A stretch of DNA of 64,000 bases from Humulus lupulus (Eukaryota > Streptophyta > Magnoliopsida > Rosales > Cannabaceae), in the NCBI RefSeq assembly GCF_963169125.1, contig NC_084802.1, positions 115,696,903 to 115,760,902 of the forward strand, written 5' to 3'. Made by a program: the position numbers and the translations under genes. Shown in pieces: positions 43,970-55,665 of the stretch. Under the pieces are notes generated by a model, which was not told where the DNA came from, did no database searches, and saw nothing but the letters and a program-made list of their open reading frames with translations. Numbering within the stretch: position 1 is the first letter of the stretch; each line of letters begins with the position of its first letter.

Positions 43970-45249
43970 TGTTGACTGCGTTTTTAGCCAACGACATGAG
44001 AACGTCAAAAACGACAAACCTTCAAGAGAATTCAAACGACATAGACAGTTTAATAAAGAAAATAAAGAATACACGCAATTTTTATAGTGGTTCAGCCCCA
44101 ATCAGTTGGTAATAGCCTAATCCACTTAGAGATTTGATTATTTTATCTATACTCAAGATCAGATGAACCAGTGTCAACTGAGTTTCTTCAGTGTAAATTC
44201 GCAGAATACAAAAGATTTCTCTCTCCAGAAAACGCACTTTCTCTCTCTAGAAAACTCAGACCAAAAATTCAAATTGCCAAAAGTCCTTTCCTGATCCCAT
44301 CAACCCTCTATTTATAGGCTTGGAATCAGAAACTGATATCCCCTTAGGATCGGGATAGTTTATTATTTGTAATATATTTAAATTACAAGAAATATTCAAA
44401 ATACAACAGAATCCTCAATTTGAGCAAAGAATGAGAGGTTCTCGCGTATGCCCAGTCCGAGTCTTGCTGAAGCTGTTTCTGGGAATTTGACGCAGTCTGG
44501 TCTATTTGGTTGATAAATATCGTCTTCTGGTCAAACACATGCATGTTGGATACATACAAGTGCTGGTCGGACATATGCATGCCATTTCTTTACTTGGACA
44601 ACCGTGCACTTACTGGACAAATGCATAAGGACCAATCCTTCGTCTCTCCTCAGACATGCGTCCGACCACGCCCTTAGACTGCTCCTCGGACCAAAGTCTG
44701 ACCACACTCCTTGGACTGCTCCTCGGACCAAGGTTCGACCACACTCCTTGGACTGCTCCTCGGACCAAGGTCCGACCACACACTCTTGGGCTTTCCTCGG
44801 ACCAAGGTCCGACCACACCCTTGGGCTCTCCTCGGACCAAGGTCCGACCACACCCTTGGGCTCTCCTCGGACCAAAGTCCAACCACACCTTGGGCTCTCC
44901 TCGGACCAAGGTCCGACCACACCCTTGGGCTCTCCTCGGACCAAGGTCTGACCACACCCTTGGGCTCTCCTCGGACCAAAGTCCACCATGCCTTTGGAGT
45001 GCTCCTCGGACCAAAGTCCGACCGGGCACACCCTAGCCCAAGTACTCTCCTCGGGTGCACTTGGCTTGGACATGACACCTCTCAAGCAATCAAAACTTTC
45101 ACTGATGTACTGGGCTGCTGCTAAGCCAGATCACCCAACTATTCCTTGCCAAATTTAGGGAGGACTACTAGAGAATTTTCTATTTCCTATTTCCTATTCC
45201 CTTTTCTATTTTGTTTTTTTAGATATGGCATTGATTCTCCGCCGCAACA
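43970..45249 (+). repeat. LTR-like sequence starting TGTTGACTGC (end uncertain)
   Basis: It begins TGTTGACTGCGTTTTTAGCC, very like the start of 55666-56332 (TGTTGACGCATTTTTTTGCC). A proposed end is GCCGCAACA at 45249, but no target duplication supports it. It contains the 35-bp minisatellite. Confidence 0.4.
44687..45035. repeat. 35-bp minisatellite with palindromic core
   Basis: About nine to ten units contain CTCCTCGGACCAAGGTCCGA and ACCACACCCTTGGG. TTGGGCTC starts fall at 44821, 44856, 44890, 44925 and 44960 (periods 34-35), and the first units have a 37-bp period with TTGGACTGCTC. Each unit holds the near-perfect palindrome CGGACCaaGGTCCG. The unit has few stop codons in any frame, so long ORFs appear on both strands; these are by-products. 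Confidence 0.93.
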
Positions 45250-46570
45250 AACAAGCACCCCTTCTCCATATTTTGCTCCTATAGATGCTCCCACATTAAT
45301 GACAACTCTGGTTTCGACATCAACACCATCATTGTGAGTGGTGCAACAATTGTTTGAATGTCTATCTTCTTTATTTATTTTTGGACAAATAAGTTTTTTT
45401 GCCTTTTGTAGAGTGTTGCCTCTTGATTTATTTTGCTATGCAAAAATGCCCCTCGAACTAAAGGAACCATTGAAAACATGCCCTTACGTTACATTCTACA
45501 AAAAAAAAAAATACATTTTTTATGCTGACATGGCTTGGGCAAATCCAAAGTATGAACACGTGTCACACTTTAATTAGTCTAGCTAATTAATTCTTTTTTT
45601 TTAACAGATTTATTTTATTTATAAATATATAAAAACAATCAATTTAAAAATAAATTAAAATAATATTTTTAAGTAGATAATTAATTAACTAGGCCTATTA
45701 AAGTACGACAATTGTCCGCACTCTGGATTTTCCCCAACTACGTCAGCAAAAACATTAAATTTTTTAATGTAATATACCAAAAGGGCAATTTTTCAATGTT
45801 TTCCTTAGTTTGGGGGGCATTTTTACTAAGCAAAATAAATAAAGGGATAAGACTCTACAAATGCTATAGTTTTTAGGGTGCGAGAAACCTATTTATCCTT
45901 TATTTATTTAATTTACCAAACAGCTTGTTGGAGGATAGAAAGTTAAAAACAACCTAAGGCTACACTTAAATTTTTTTGTACCTTGTGAAGAATCTCATGC
46001 CTCATAACAAGGTGAGCGAGGGACTACATAAAACTCCTTAAATAAAAGAGATTTTTATATATAAACATATAATAAGAATTAATTACAATAATCAATGCCT
46101 AAGCAATTTAAAAATAATTCTCTTTGTATGGATTTTAAAAAGCAACTTTTTGTTTTTATTAAGCTACTAGTTGGTTACTTTTTCAAAAACGATTTTTTTT
46201 GTTATATGGTATTTTGTTATTGAAGATATCAATTAGTTCTCTTTTCAAACATGACTTCATTTATGATCCTTTTTGGTTACCTTCAATCCTATTTTGGGAA
46301 CTAATGAGTTACCATATAGTATAAAAAGTTACCATATATCTTATTAGCAAGCTTACTACTTATTAACATTTAATTGTAAAATTAAAATACAATTCTTGGT
46401 AATTCTTATAATTTGTGTGAATTATAGTGTTTTATTTATCAACCAAGCATACCATAGCAAAATCTCAAATTTTGATGAATCATTGAAGTTAATTTTTTCT
46501 TAACCAAATTAAAAAAGCAACTAAAAAGTTACTTTTGAAACATAATAGAAAACGAAACCATTCAAATCAT
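45250..46570. other. AT-rich DNA with no recognised gene
   Basis: Short ORFs at 45146-45337 and 45338-45577 lack family features. The rest is A/T runs. Nothing else was seen. Confidence 0.5.
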
Positions 46571-47125
46571 TTTCTTTGGTGACGGTAAGAAACCTATGTC
46601 TTCCATATACTAAAATGATCATCTCGAAGAGTAGGTCACAATGGTACCTCTCTTGAGCCCAAACGGTCAGTGGTGTCATCGGAAAATATGCACGAAGTCG
46701 TCGAAAAACACCGGCAATATTGAGAAATGGGTGGCTGGGTTATGTTAATCTTGAAGAACTAGTTCGAATGGTAACACCCTTGGGCCTCTGATTAGCGAGT
46801 TGGCCGAAAAGTATAGTCAAAGTCACACCTCCGGTGAGTTTGATCTATAAGTACGGAGTTCTTCAGTGGCTTTTGGCAACAACCTTTCAGCAACAAAGTA
46901 TGTGTGGAATATCCACTTGGCAATCTTCTTCACCTAAAGCTGGACTGGCTCATTCAAGTGAAATGATCCAACCACATTTCTTTCCGAAATTGAGAAGGCT
47001 TCAAGGGCTTTCTCACCAAAAGGACTGGTTTGGACTACTAATTTGTAATTTTTGGCTTTTGAGTTCGTTGTTGTGCTCTTCGTTTAAATGTCAATGTGAG
47101 TCAGATCAGCAGCAACTAGGCTTCC
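46571..47125. other. Unassigned sequence of normal GC content beside C+
   Basis: About 550 bp of more balanced base composition, not similar to any LTR or coding domain here. The + ORF starting at 46834 runs through the LTR boundary at 47126, so it cannot be an original gene. It could be host sequence (for example an intron or gene edge) at the C+ insertion site. Confidence 0.35.
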
Positions 47126-50100
47126 TGTTAGAATTTTCGAAATACATACTGAAAATTGGTCATGCACAAAGAGGTACAAAAGCCATCATGATTTCACTAA
47201 AGTCAACATGAGAGGGTTTACTTTTGTTGTAGGCATTTATAAATTATATATTTTGTGTCCATAGTGTTTCTTTAGAGCATATAAGAGAACCCAAAACATT
47301 TGGTGGCATTTAGAAATGTTTTGGATCGATATACTGGGTCACATGTCAGAGGCAGTTGCGTTACGTCGCTTGTTGAGAGGCGATGCATCACATTCCTTAC
47401 AAAAGTTACAACAGGTGATGCATTGCCTGCATAAGGGCGACACAACACCTACATGCAAGCGATGCATCATGTGGGCTATCCATACGGAGCTGTATAGTTA
47501 TATTTTTTTTGGCATCATAACTTACTTTAAAATGCTCTCATCACATTGATTAACACTAATGACGGTTCCTACACTATTTAAGGTTTTCATACAATATTTT
47601 GGTGAATTGATCACTCTCCACTCTCTATCAAAACTGTAGCATCCCAAAACTCCTAAAAAGATTAAGTACTTGGATTAGCGTGCCTGGAGGACACGTGGGA
47701 TAATTATGATTATGTGTATTAAATGTGTATAAATACCCACTTTTGTTTAAAAGGGCATTTTTGGAACTTTGACTCGTTGAGGGTATATTTGAATTTTATG
47801 TGCTATGTACTTGAGACCACATTATTTGTGATATTCGTCTTAACTGGATCCGTTCGACCAAGTTTAGCAAAAAAGTCACAATGATGATAAATACCCAACT
47901 AGGGGGAGCCAAGGGGTGTTTTGATAATTTTGCATATTTTGGGAATTATTGTTAAATGAAATAAATTGGTGGAATAATTGAATTTGATGGATTAGTTGAT
48001 TAATTGGAGATTAGTGTTTAAATTAGAGGTTTAGTGAGAATTATAGGCAAATGACTAAAATGCACTTGGGTATGGTTAAGGGGCATTTTTAGTTTGAAGG
48101 ATAAATTAGTCATTTGACCTTGTAATTAGAGAAAAAGGAAACCATGTGCTGAAGGCTTCCTCATTACACGTTCTAGAGCCTGTCTTCTTTCTTGTTTTGG
48201 TGTTCTTCTTACAATACGAAGTATCACCTTTGTCCCTCAAGCTTGGAGCAAGGTCCCATTTATTTATGAATTGGATAAGGGAAATCAAGAGTTTGGAAGT
48301 GGACCTACCAGTTGGTTACTCCTTCTCCTTCTTAGAAAATTCAGATTTTGAGCATAGGTAAGTTCTTTCTTTATGTTCTTCATTTTGCACTTTAGTGTTG
48401 TTGAAGGAATTTGGATTTCATTGAAGTTAACTTCAAAATTTAAGGTTCTAGGCTATTTAGGGGCGTGTATTGATGGTAGAAACTTAGTTATAAACTGAAT
48501 TGATGCTTGAATTTGGATTGAATCAATGATTTTGATTGCAATTTTCAGAGTGGAAGCAAAAGTTTGAGTGTAAAATTCAAAGGTTCAATTTGATATTTTC
48601 ATGTGTTTAAGGGTGCTTGGTTTTGGTATATGGGATATGTTGATGAATTGTGGTCAATTTGTGGTGTAAAACTGGTTGGACATTCTATTTTGGACTAGGT
48701 TTGGAACTGAGAAAATGCAGGGGGAAATGTCGGTTCTAGATTTGTTGCGGTGGCGCTGCGGTGCTTGTGGGTGAGCGCTGCGGTGCGTATGAAGTTCCTT
48801 GAGAAGAGAGTTTTCTCTCTGACTTCCGCAATGCCGCGACCCTTAAGAAGGGCGCCTCGACACTAATGCCTTTTTAGGGTACAATTTTTTTTAGGTTTTG
48901 GGAATTAGGCTCGCGACTTAGGAGATCTGATTTGTGGACTCACTTCGGGGCTTGGGGGACGATTGCATTATTCGTTTGAATGGAATTGGAGGTCCTGAGA
49001 GCAAGGGTTTAGTTTTGGAACCTGTGATTTGAACTTAGTCCCTAACACGCATACCATTTATGTTGTGACTAGGATTTCTGCAGGGCTTGGGAAAAGGATC
49101 GCACTCGAGGTCGCTTTGTCTTCAGCACAGGACTCATGGTAAGAAAACTGACATATGCACATAAAGTAGATTTTTTCTATGTATATTAACATTGATTTAA
49201 CAGTGGATGATGGGTACAATCTATATTCAGCAATCGTGTGTAATGTTGGCCAGTCAAAAATCGTGCGTAACATTGGCCGTGAAAACGGGGTCAAGTTGAG
49301 GGTGCAGTCCCGACTCACTCGGCATGGACCGTAGGCTTGGTATCGGAATGAGCACCTCGCTCTAATGGGCCATTCGATAAGGTTGTTTAGCTGGGTGCTG
49401 TAATGGTTCATGTGTTCAAAATGAACATACTTGTAAATTGTGAAACGTGTATCTGATTTGTATGAATGGAATGAATGAATTTATTATCTGTGAAGAATGT
49501 TATTTATAGGTTATGATTAATTGGATATCTCTCATTCCATGTGGGGTTTTCTTGCTAGGCCTTGGCTCACGGGTGCTCTATGGTGCAGGTAAGGGGCAAG
49601 CTAAAGGTAGACCAACCATGACTTAGAGGGCTTTGGAGTGACACATACATATTCGGCTGGCTCGGCCTCCATGTTGGAGTTATTTTGAAGGAATTATGTG
49701 ATGAGTCCTATTTCGCCACTTAGGTTGGTTACTTTTGTAACTTTGGTTGTAATTCTTTTTCATTTAAAACTCGTTTTGTGATCCCATGTAATTATTTAAT
49801 GTTTCAATGAAAAGTTTACATCCATGACCAAAAGTTTATATACCTAAACCTTTTATTAGCTTTAATTACACTTTTGAGTCCAAATGACTTGCTTAACGAG
49901 TTAAGAACTACTTTAAACGCAGTGTCACAACTCTGGATTAGTAGGGCGTTACAAAAACCCTATCTTATTTGAAGACCAAGGCTTGTTAATCCAAACTCAT
50001 TCCATCATTGTAGTAGCTTCAAGCAATCTCTTATGGGAGGGTAGGAATGGAGATTTTTGGACAACAATTCTAATTGTTAAAAGCCTTCTTAACATTTCAT

Positions 50101-50280
50101 AATTTCTCACATAAAATCAAAAGTTTTATGATTTTATGTAACTGGCGTTTTTATCACAAAGGTCATTTATTCATCTTCCTCTTATTTGTGCTTTTATCTT
50201 CCATTATCTCTATAGTTATATTGTGATTAACTGTAATAAGCTAGAATATAAATTTGTTGTACAAATCCATACTCCCAACA
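47126..50280 (+). repeat. C+ 5' LTR, interrupted at 47635-49953
   Basis: LTR sequence is 47126-47634 and 49959-50280, about 830 bp once the insertion and one TSD copy are set aside. It starts TGTTAGAATTTTCG, shares ACATACTGAAAATTGGTCA with the 3' LTR start at 54340, and ends ACTCCCAACA. The C- LTR (54492-55157, minus) has related ends. No tRNA-Met PBS was seen after 50280. Confidence 0.8.
47635..49953 (+). mobile_element. Solo Tekay-type chromovirus LTR (2,319 bp)
   Basis: It runs from TGTAGCATCCC to GGATTAGTAGGGCGTTACA, with a perfect 5-bp duplication AAAAC at 47630-47634 and 49954-49958. It contains the family blocks GGGCCTTGGCTCACGGGTGCT and GATCGCACTCGAGG-like sequence. No internal region is present, so it arose by LTR-LTR recombination. 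It splits the C+ 5' LTR cleanly. Confidence 0.93.
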
Positions 50281-50409
50281 ATAAAATATCTCTATTCCCC
50301 AAACCCTGGAGTTCTCTATTCCTAAATTGTCTATACCTAGGGTTCTAGATTTTCAAAACTGTAATCCCAAACACCATGGAATAAAGTTCCTCAATCAGCC
50401 CTTAAGTTC

Positions 50410-51075
50410 ATGTCTCAAGTTCTTGTGAGGCTTGATCGCCTTGATTGCTCTAACTTTGTTCGTTGGCAAGACAAGATCAAGTTTTTACTCATAACAATGA
50501 ACATTCACTACATCTTGGACAAGGATTTGAAGGGATTAGGTCGACGTAAGGACTATGATACTCAAGAAGTCATCAAGGATAGGAAGAAGCGCGAATATGA
50601 TGAGCTCATATGTCATGGCCACATCCTCAACGCATTATCGTATCACCTCAAGTGCATGAATTTCACATAATTGTGAACAAGATGTCTACACTAAACATAA
50701 CCTTTCCAGAGTCCTTTTTAGTGGGAGCTATAATATCCAAGTTTCCTCCATCTTTGAGCGGCTATAGGAAGAAGATACTTCATAATAATGAGGAGATATC
50801 TTCGAAGGAAATCGTAAAGCATCTAAGGCTTGAAGAGAAGTCTCACTCTACACACAAGTCTACGGAAGATTCCAATGGAGGGACATCCAAGGCTAATGCC
50901 ATATAGAAACCCTCTCAATCAACAGAGAAAGCTCACAAGAAGCCCTAATTGAAGAAGGACAACCACCTAGGCCTAGGGAAAAATGAAGGGCAATTAAAGG
51001 GTATCAAAAGCTCTTGTTTTGTTTGTGGCAAGAATGGTCACTTGACTAGGAAAGATATTTCGAAAATCTACCAAT
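50410..51075 (+). pseudogene. C+ gag (internal deletion, altered zinc knuckle)
   Basis: The ATG at 50410 begins MSQVLVRLDRLDCSNFVRWQ, with YILDKDLKG and ICHGHILNALS. The frame then changes and jumps to VHEFHIIVNKMSTLNITFPE, so about 60 codons of the usual middle are missing. It continues SLSGYRKKILHNNEEISSKE and has TAG at about 50907. The zinc knuckle near 51015-51065 reads CFVCGKNGHLTRKDI, with the last cysteine lost. The minus-strand copy at 24375/30312 is a relative. Confidence 0.85.
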
Positions 51076-51120
51076 TTTGGATCCAAGGTCAACACAACCG
51101 AAGATGAGTAGGTTGCAACC

Positions 51121-51440
51121 TTGAGTGAGGTGGATGCCATCCAAGGGAAAGTGCAAGGATGGTGGTATGACACTTTTGCCACCATTCATGTAACTTATGA
51201 TAGAGGAATATTCAACACATTTGAAGACACTAAAAATGGCCATGAAATCCAAATGGGGAATGAGCATAGATCAAAAGTGATGGGCAAAGGCAATGTGGAT
51301 CTCCTCTTTACTCCAAAAAGGAAAGTTCTTCTTACAAATGTTTTGTCTGTACATGAGTTAATTAAAAATCTTGTAAGTGGAAACTTTTTAAGCAAACTGG
51401 GCATCAAAGCGGTGTTAGAGTCCATTAAGTAATTTTTTCC
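51121..51440 (+). pseudogene. C+ protease and start of pre-integrase region
   Basis: WWYDTFATIHVTYDRGIFN at 51160-51215 lies where copia protease carries its catalytic aspartate (D-T/S-G/C-A). VLLTNVLSVHELIKNLVSGN is the conserved strand that follows. It is open for 103 codons to 51432, then broken before the pre-integrase zinc region. Confidence 0.75.
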
Positions 51441-51599
51441 AAAGGAAACTACTTTGTGGGAAATGGGTATGTTTGTGATGGTATGATCAAGTTGTGTACT
51501 CAAGACACTAAAATTGACAATAATACTGCTAGCTCTTCTAGTTATATGTTAAATGTGGTTTAATTGTATGTGATAATGTTGAGCATAATAAATTTGAAT

Positions 51600-52310
51600 T
51601 ATGTGTTAAATCTAAAATAGTTCAGAAACCTTATCCTAGTGTTGAAAGAAAAACTATGTTATTAGATTTGATACATAGTGACTTATGTGAATTAAATAGA
51701 ATAATAACTAGAGGTGGACATAGATACTTTATTACTTTTATTGATGATTATTCTGGGTTCACATATGTTTACTTCCTTAAGAATAAGAATGAAGTCTTTA
51801 GCATGTTTAAAATCTATAAAGCCAACGTTGAAAATCAATTGGAAAAGCAAATCAATGCAATAAGAAGTGATAGGGGGATGAATACTTTTCCAATGAATTA
51901 TACTTGCTTTGTGAAATGCATGATATAATTCATAAATTTACAACCCCTTATACACCCCACAAAATGGTATAGGCAAATAAAAGAATAAAACATTTGTAGA
52001 AATGACAAATGCTATGCTTTTACAAGAAAATTTGAGTTTTGCATTATGATGAGAAGCCTTGCTATCCACTTGTCATATTCCAAATTGAATTTCTCTATAT
52101 AAGAATCAAATTTCACCATATGAGATATTGAAAGGAAAGTGGCCCAACCTAGGGTATCTCAAAGTATGGGGGTGCCTTGCTTATTGCAAGAGCATGGAAC
52201 CTAAGAGGATGAAGTTGAGTCCAAGGGCAATAAGTCATGTATTTGTAAGATATGCCTCAAATAGTAAAGCTTATAGACTATTATACTTTGAGTTTAATGT
52301 CATAATTTGA
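51600..52310 (+). pseudogene. C+ integrase (broken)
   Basis: LLDLIHSDLCELNRIITRGG, HRYFITFIDDYSGFTYVYFL and AIRSDRGMNTF carry the first two catalytic aspartates of the copia integrase core. The frame is lost at about 51930, before the glutamate region. WPNLGYLKVWGCLAYC at about 52130-52180 is the conserved C-terminal block. Confidence 0.85.
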
Positions 52311-52639
52311 TCAAGAGAAGTTGAGTTCTTTGAAAACTTATTGTATAGTGACAACAAACCTCAAGAACCTATCTCATTGGAAGGAACTCAAGAGGAGATA
52401 CATTCAAGGGTTGTAATGAAACTATTATTTCCCAGATGAAGTCAAGGATTAAATATGTAGGATCACAATACAAGTACTCACAAGTGGAAACACTTTACTT
52501 GGCCAAGGAGACACTTGGAAGTATCTAATGCTACTTCAAGTAGATGATAAGCCCAACAACTTCTGAGAAGCTATGTCTTCAAGAGACTCCATTTTTTAGA
52601 AGGATGAAAAAAATGATGAGATAGAATAAATTATATATA

Positions 52640-53340
52640 ACAACACTAGGGAAATCGTTTATCTATTACAAGGATCAAAGCCAATAGGGTGTAAGTTGGT
52701 ATTTCGAAGAAAATATCAAACCAATGGGACAATCCAAACCTTTGAAGGAAGGTCGGTGACTAAAAGGTTTTGACAAAAGGAAGGCACAGACTATTTTGAT
52801 ACCTATGCACTGTTGTCAAGGACAACTTCAATAAGAATTTTTCTTCCCTTATCATCAATACACAACCTATATATTCATCAAATTGTTTCCTTATATTTTA
52901 GACACAATAGTGCAAACAAGTGCTTATATTCTAATACTTGTGACGACTATGTCATTCTACAGTGTTTATATGTTGATGATATGTTGATATTAAGTAATGA
53001 CATTAAATGCATATTAGAAAAAAAGTTGTTTCTATCTTCTACTTTTAAGATGAAAGGCCTTGGAGAGGTTGATACCATACTAGGTATCAAAGTAACAACA
53101 AATGTTAATGGATATGCCTTAGTCAAGCTGACTGTCTTGAGAAAATGCTTGAAAAATTTGGTCATCATAATATCAAAGAGGCAAACACACCTTTTTATCA
53201 AAGCCAAAAGCTTGAAAATAATAAAGGGAGAGCAGTGGCTCATTAGAATACGCAAGTGCAATAGGGAGTTTAATGAATGTCGCACATTATACAAGACCGG
53301 ATATTGCATTTACGGTTAGTAAACAAGTAGGTTTACTAGT
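52640..53340 (+). pseudogene. C+ reverse transcriptase (broken, internal deletion)
   Basis: KPIGCKLVFRRKYQTNGTIQ then FDTYALLSRTTSIRIFLPL mark the start of RT. A deletion after NLYIHQ removes the middle. Then NSANKCLYSNTCDDYVILQC leads to LYVDDMLILSND, the catalytic YVDD at about 52967-52980, and KMKGLGEVDTILGIKV. A frameshift follows near 53150. Confidence 0.85.
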
Positions 53341-53760
53341 AATCTAAGTATCAAACATTGGAAGGCCATAGAAATAGTTTTTGGATGCCTCAAAAGGACC
53401 AAAGAACCATACCTCCAATATTCAAAGTTTCTAAAGATACTTGAAGGATGTTTCGATGCTAGTAGGATATGCGGTGTAGGGGATAGTCTCTCTAAAACCG
53501 ATCAAGTGTTTACCCTTGGTGGGGGTGTGGCTTCTTGGGGATCTAAGACACAAACATGTATATATCACTCAACCATGGACTCCGATCTCGATACATTGTG
53601 ATATTTAAGCCACATTGATTAGAGCTTACAACAAGATATACAATAGTAAGTCTAGACATATAAGTCTAAGACATGACTACATGAGAAAATTGATAGATGA
53701 TTCATTTACCAAACCTCTATGGAGATATTTGGTTAGTTCTACAAATCTATGGATGAGACT
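53341..53760 (+). pseudogene. C+ RNase H (broken)
   Basis: FGCLKRTKEPYLQYSKFLK, GCFDASRICGVGDSLSK and VFTLGGGVASWGSK give the copia RNase H N-terminal strands. The region around the catalytic ADHASE-like segment is deleted between about 53590 and 53610, after which AYNKIYNSKSRHI is recognisable. Confidence 0.8.
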
Positions 53761-54339
53761 AAAACTCCTTGACAAATGGATTCCCCAATGATGGAAACCC
53801 AACTCAAAGTTCGTTTACATCAAGTGTAGAGCTCAAAAGGAAAAAACAATTTGTTTATAAGGGAATAGTTGAAAACATTAACGAATTAGAGTCCTATCTA
53901 GAATAGTTCATGTTTGCTGCTACCAGACATGAGGGTTAAGCCATAGGCTTTTAATGAAATTATGTTAAGTGCAACAAGCATCTCTAAAGGTAGCAAAGAT
54001 TCTTTATCAATTTCACGTTTGTGAACCCAGAGGTGGTGCAACCTCTTAAGAGAGTAGGAGTTTTCTTTCCGAATGGTTCATGAATTGATAATCACAAGGC
54101 CATAAAAGGTGTTGAGTGCATAAAGTGAGAACACATGAATAATTAGGTAGAGGTGTGTGAGATACTTCTGGTTTTTATCACTAAGAATGCTTAGTTCAAT
54201 CTTTTACGACTACTAAGCATTTCGGTAAAAGCTTTGTAGTATTTACACTAAGATAAAGTTCAAAGCGAAAGGTAATTTATTTTATGCACTAATATCGTTT
54301 AGACTATAGAAGGGAGATGTATTTAACCAAGTGGGGGAA
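53761..54339 (+). other. C+ 3' untranslated region and polypurine tract
   Basis: About 570 bp without coding signal, ending in AAGTGGGGGAAT (54329-54339), the polypurine tract before the 3' LTR. The C- copy carries the same arrangement in reverse. Confidence 0.7.
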
Positions 54340-54491
54340 TTTTAGGATTTGTTAAATACATAGTAAAAATTGGTCACGCAGAGAGAGGTGCAAAACCCAT
54401 TATGATTTCACTAAAGACAACATGAGTTGGTTTCTTTTAGGCATTTAAAAATTATCTTTTTGGGTCCAAAGTGTTTCTTTGGAGTATATAA
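54340..54491 (+). repeat. C+ 3' LTR, first 152 bp only
   Basis: It aligns with the start of the 5' LTR (AAATACATAGTAAAAATTGG, GATTTCACTAAAGACAACAT, GTGTTTCTTTGGAGTATATAA). The first two bases are TT instead of TG. It is cut where the minus-strand C- LTR begins at 54492. Confidence 0.85.
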
Positions 54492-55157
54492 TGTTGAGGA
54501 TATGAATATACACAAACTTTGTATATTACAAGTAAAATGAACAAAACCAAGATAATCTAATCTACAATAGAGGAATAACACAAATAAGATCAAGTAATAG
54601 AATAGACTTTTTGGAATAACACATAATTCTATGATTTCATGTGAATCAATGGAGGTAACAAAGGCTTCACACAAATGGAATTTGTAGTCCAAAAATCTCT
54701 ACTCCTCGCATCCCCTTAGAGATTGCTTGAAGCTACTACAAGTGGAATTAGATTTGGATTGACAAGTCTTGTATCTTCATACAAGTCAACCTTTTATTGA
54801 TGAAGATCTTGGAGAAAAATAGTAAGGACCGCCCAGGTGATGCGTTTCCTGTACCCATGCGATGCATCGCCTGTATGGTGTTTTCAGTCCCAAGCGACGT
54901 GTCACCTCCTAAAGGCGACGCAACGCTGGTTAACCTGACTTGGCTCCCAAAAACTTTCCCCAAAACATCTCCAAATGCGTTTAAACATTTTTTGTACTCT
55001 TATATACTCAGATGAAACTCTTCGGACCGAAAAAGATAATTTATAGGTGCCTATACCAAAAGTCAACCCACTCATGTTGACTTTAATGAAATCGTTATGG
55101 TTTTTGCACATTTTTCGTGCCTAAAAAATTTCACTATGTATTTAACCAATCATAACA
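54492..55157 (-). repeat. C- 3' LTR (666 bp)
   Basis: On the minus strand it runs from TGTTATGATTGG to ATATCCTCAACA, preceded by the polypurine tract (complement of ATCCCCCACTTGG at 55158-55170). It shares GGTTAAATACATAGTGAAA and the end pattern with the C+ LTR. Confidence 0.88.
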
Positions 55158-55170
55158 ATCCCCCACTTGG
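55158..55170 (-). promoter_or_regulatory. C- polypurine tract
   Basis: The minus strand reads CCAAGTGGGGGAT, adjacent to the LTR and matching AAGTGGGGGAAT of C+. Confidence 0.8.
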
Positions 55171-55665
55171 TTAAATACACCCTCTTCCTTTAGCCCAAAT
55201 AGTGTTAGTACATAAAATAAAGTACCTTTTGGTATTGAACTTTATCTTAGTGAAAATACTACAAAGTTTCTATCAAAATGCTAAGGTATTCTTAAAAGAC
55301 TGAACCCAACATTCCTAGTGATAAAAACTGATAATATCTCACACACCTCTACCTGATTACTCATGTATTTCCCAGTTTGCGTGCTCAGCACTTTTATGGC
55401 TTTGTGCTTATCCATTCTTGACCCATCTTAAGAGAAATCTACTAGTCTCTTGAGAGGCGGCACAACCTCTATGATGACATAGGTGAAATTTTTACAGCAA
55501 CATTTGCTTCCTTTAGAGATACTTGCTGCTCTGCCACTGCATTTCATTAAAAGCCAATGGCTTAACCCTCATGTCCGGTAGCAACAAACATTAATTATCC
55601 TAGATGGGACATTAAGTCATTAATGTTGTCAAATATTCCCTTATCAACGACTTGTTCTTTCCCAT
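55171..55665 (-). other. C- 3' untranslated region
   Basis: Homologous to the C+ region 53840-54330 read in reverse (for example CTTAACCCTCATGTCCGGTA). No coding signal. Confidence 0.65.

Larger units (their letters stand above)
47126..54491 (+). mobile_element. C+: Ty1/copia retrotransposon (decayed; 3' LTR cut)
   Basis: In order: 5' LTR (split by a solo LTR), gag, protease, integrase, RT, RNase H, polypurine tract and the first 152 bp of the 3' LTR, where the minus-strand element C- begins. Integrase before RT is the Ty1/copia order. All genes have stops, frameshifts or deletions. Confidence 0.9.

Noticed and set aside
44531..45124. Long ORFs on both strands (up to 184 codons) with repeated ARG/TLVRG or SSDQGPTT motifs
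   Set aside because: They come from the 35-bp minisatellite; several frames on both strands are open at once, which a real gene would not show.
46834..47211. 125-codon + strand ORF as a host gene
   Set aside because: Its last 28 codons lie inside the copia LTR that begins at 47126, so the frame is an accident of the junction.
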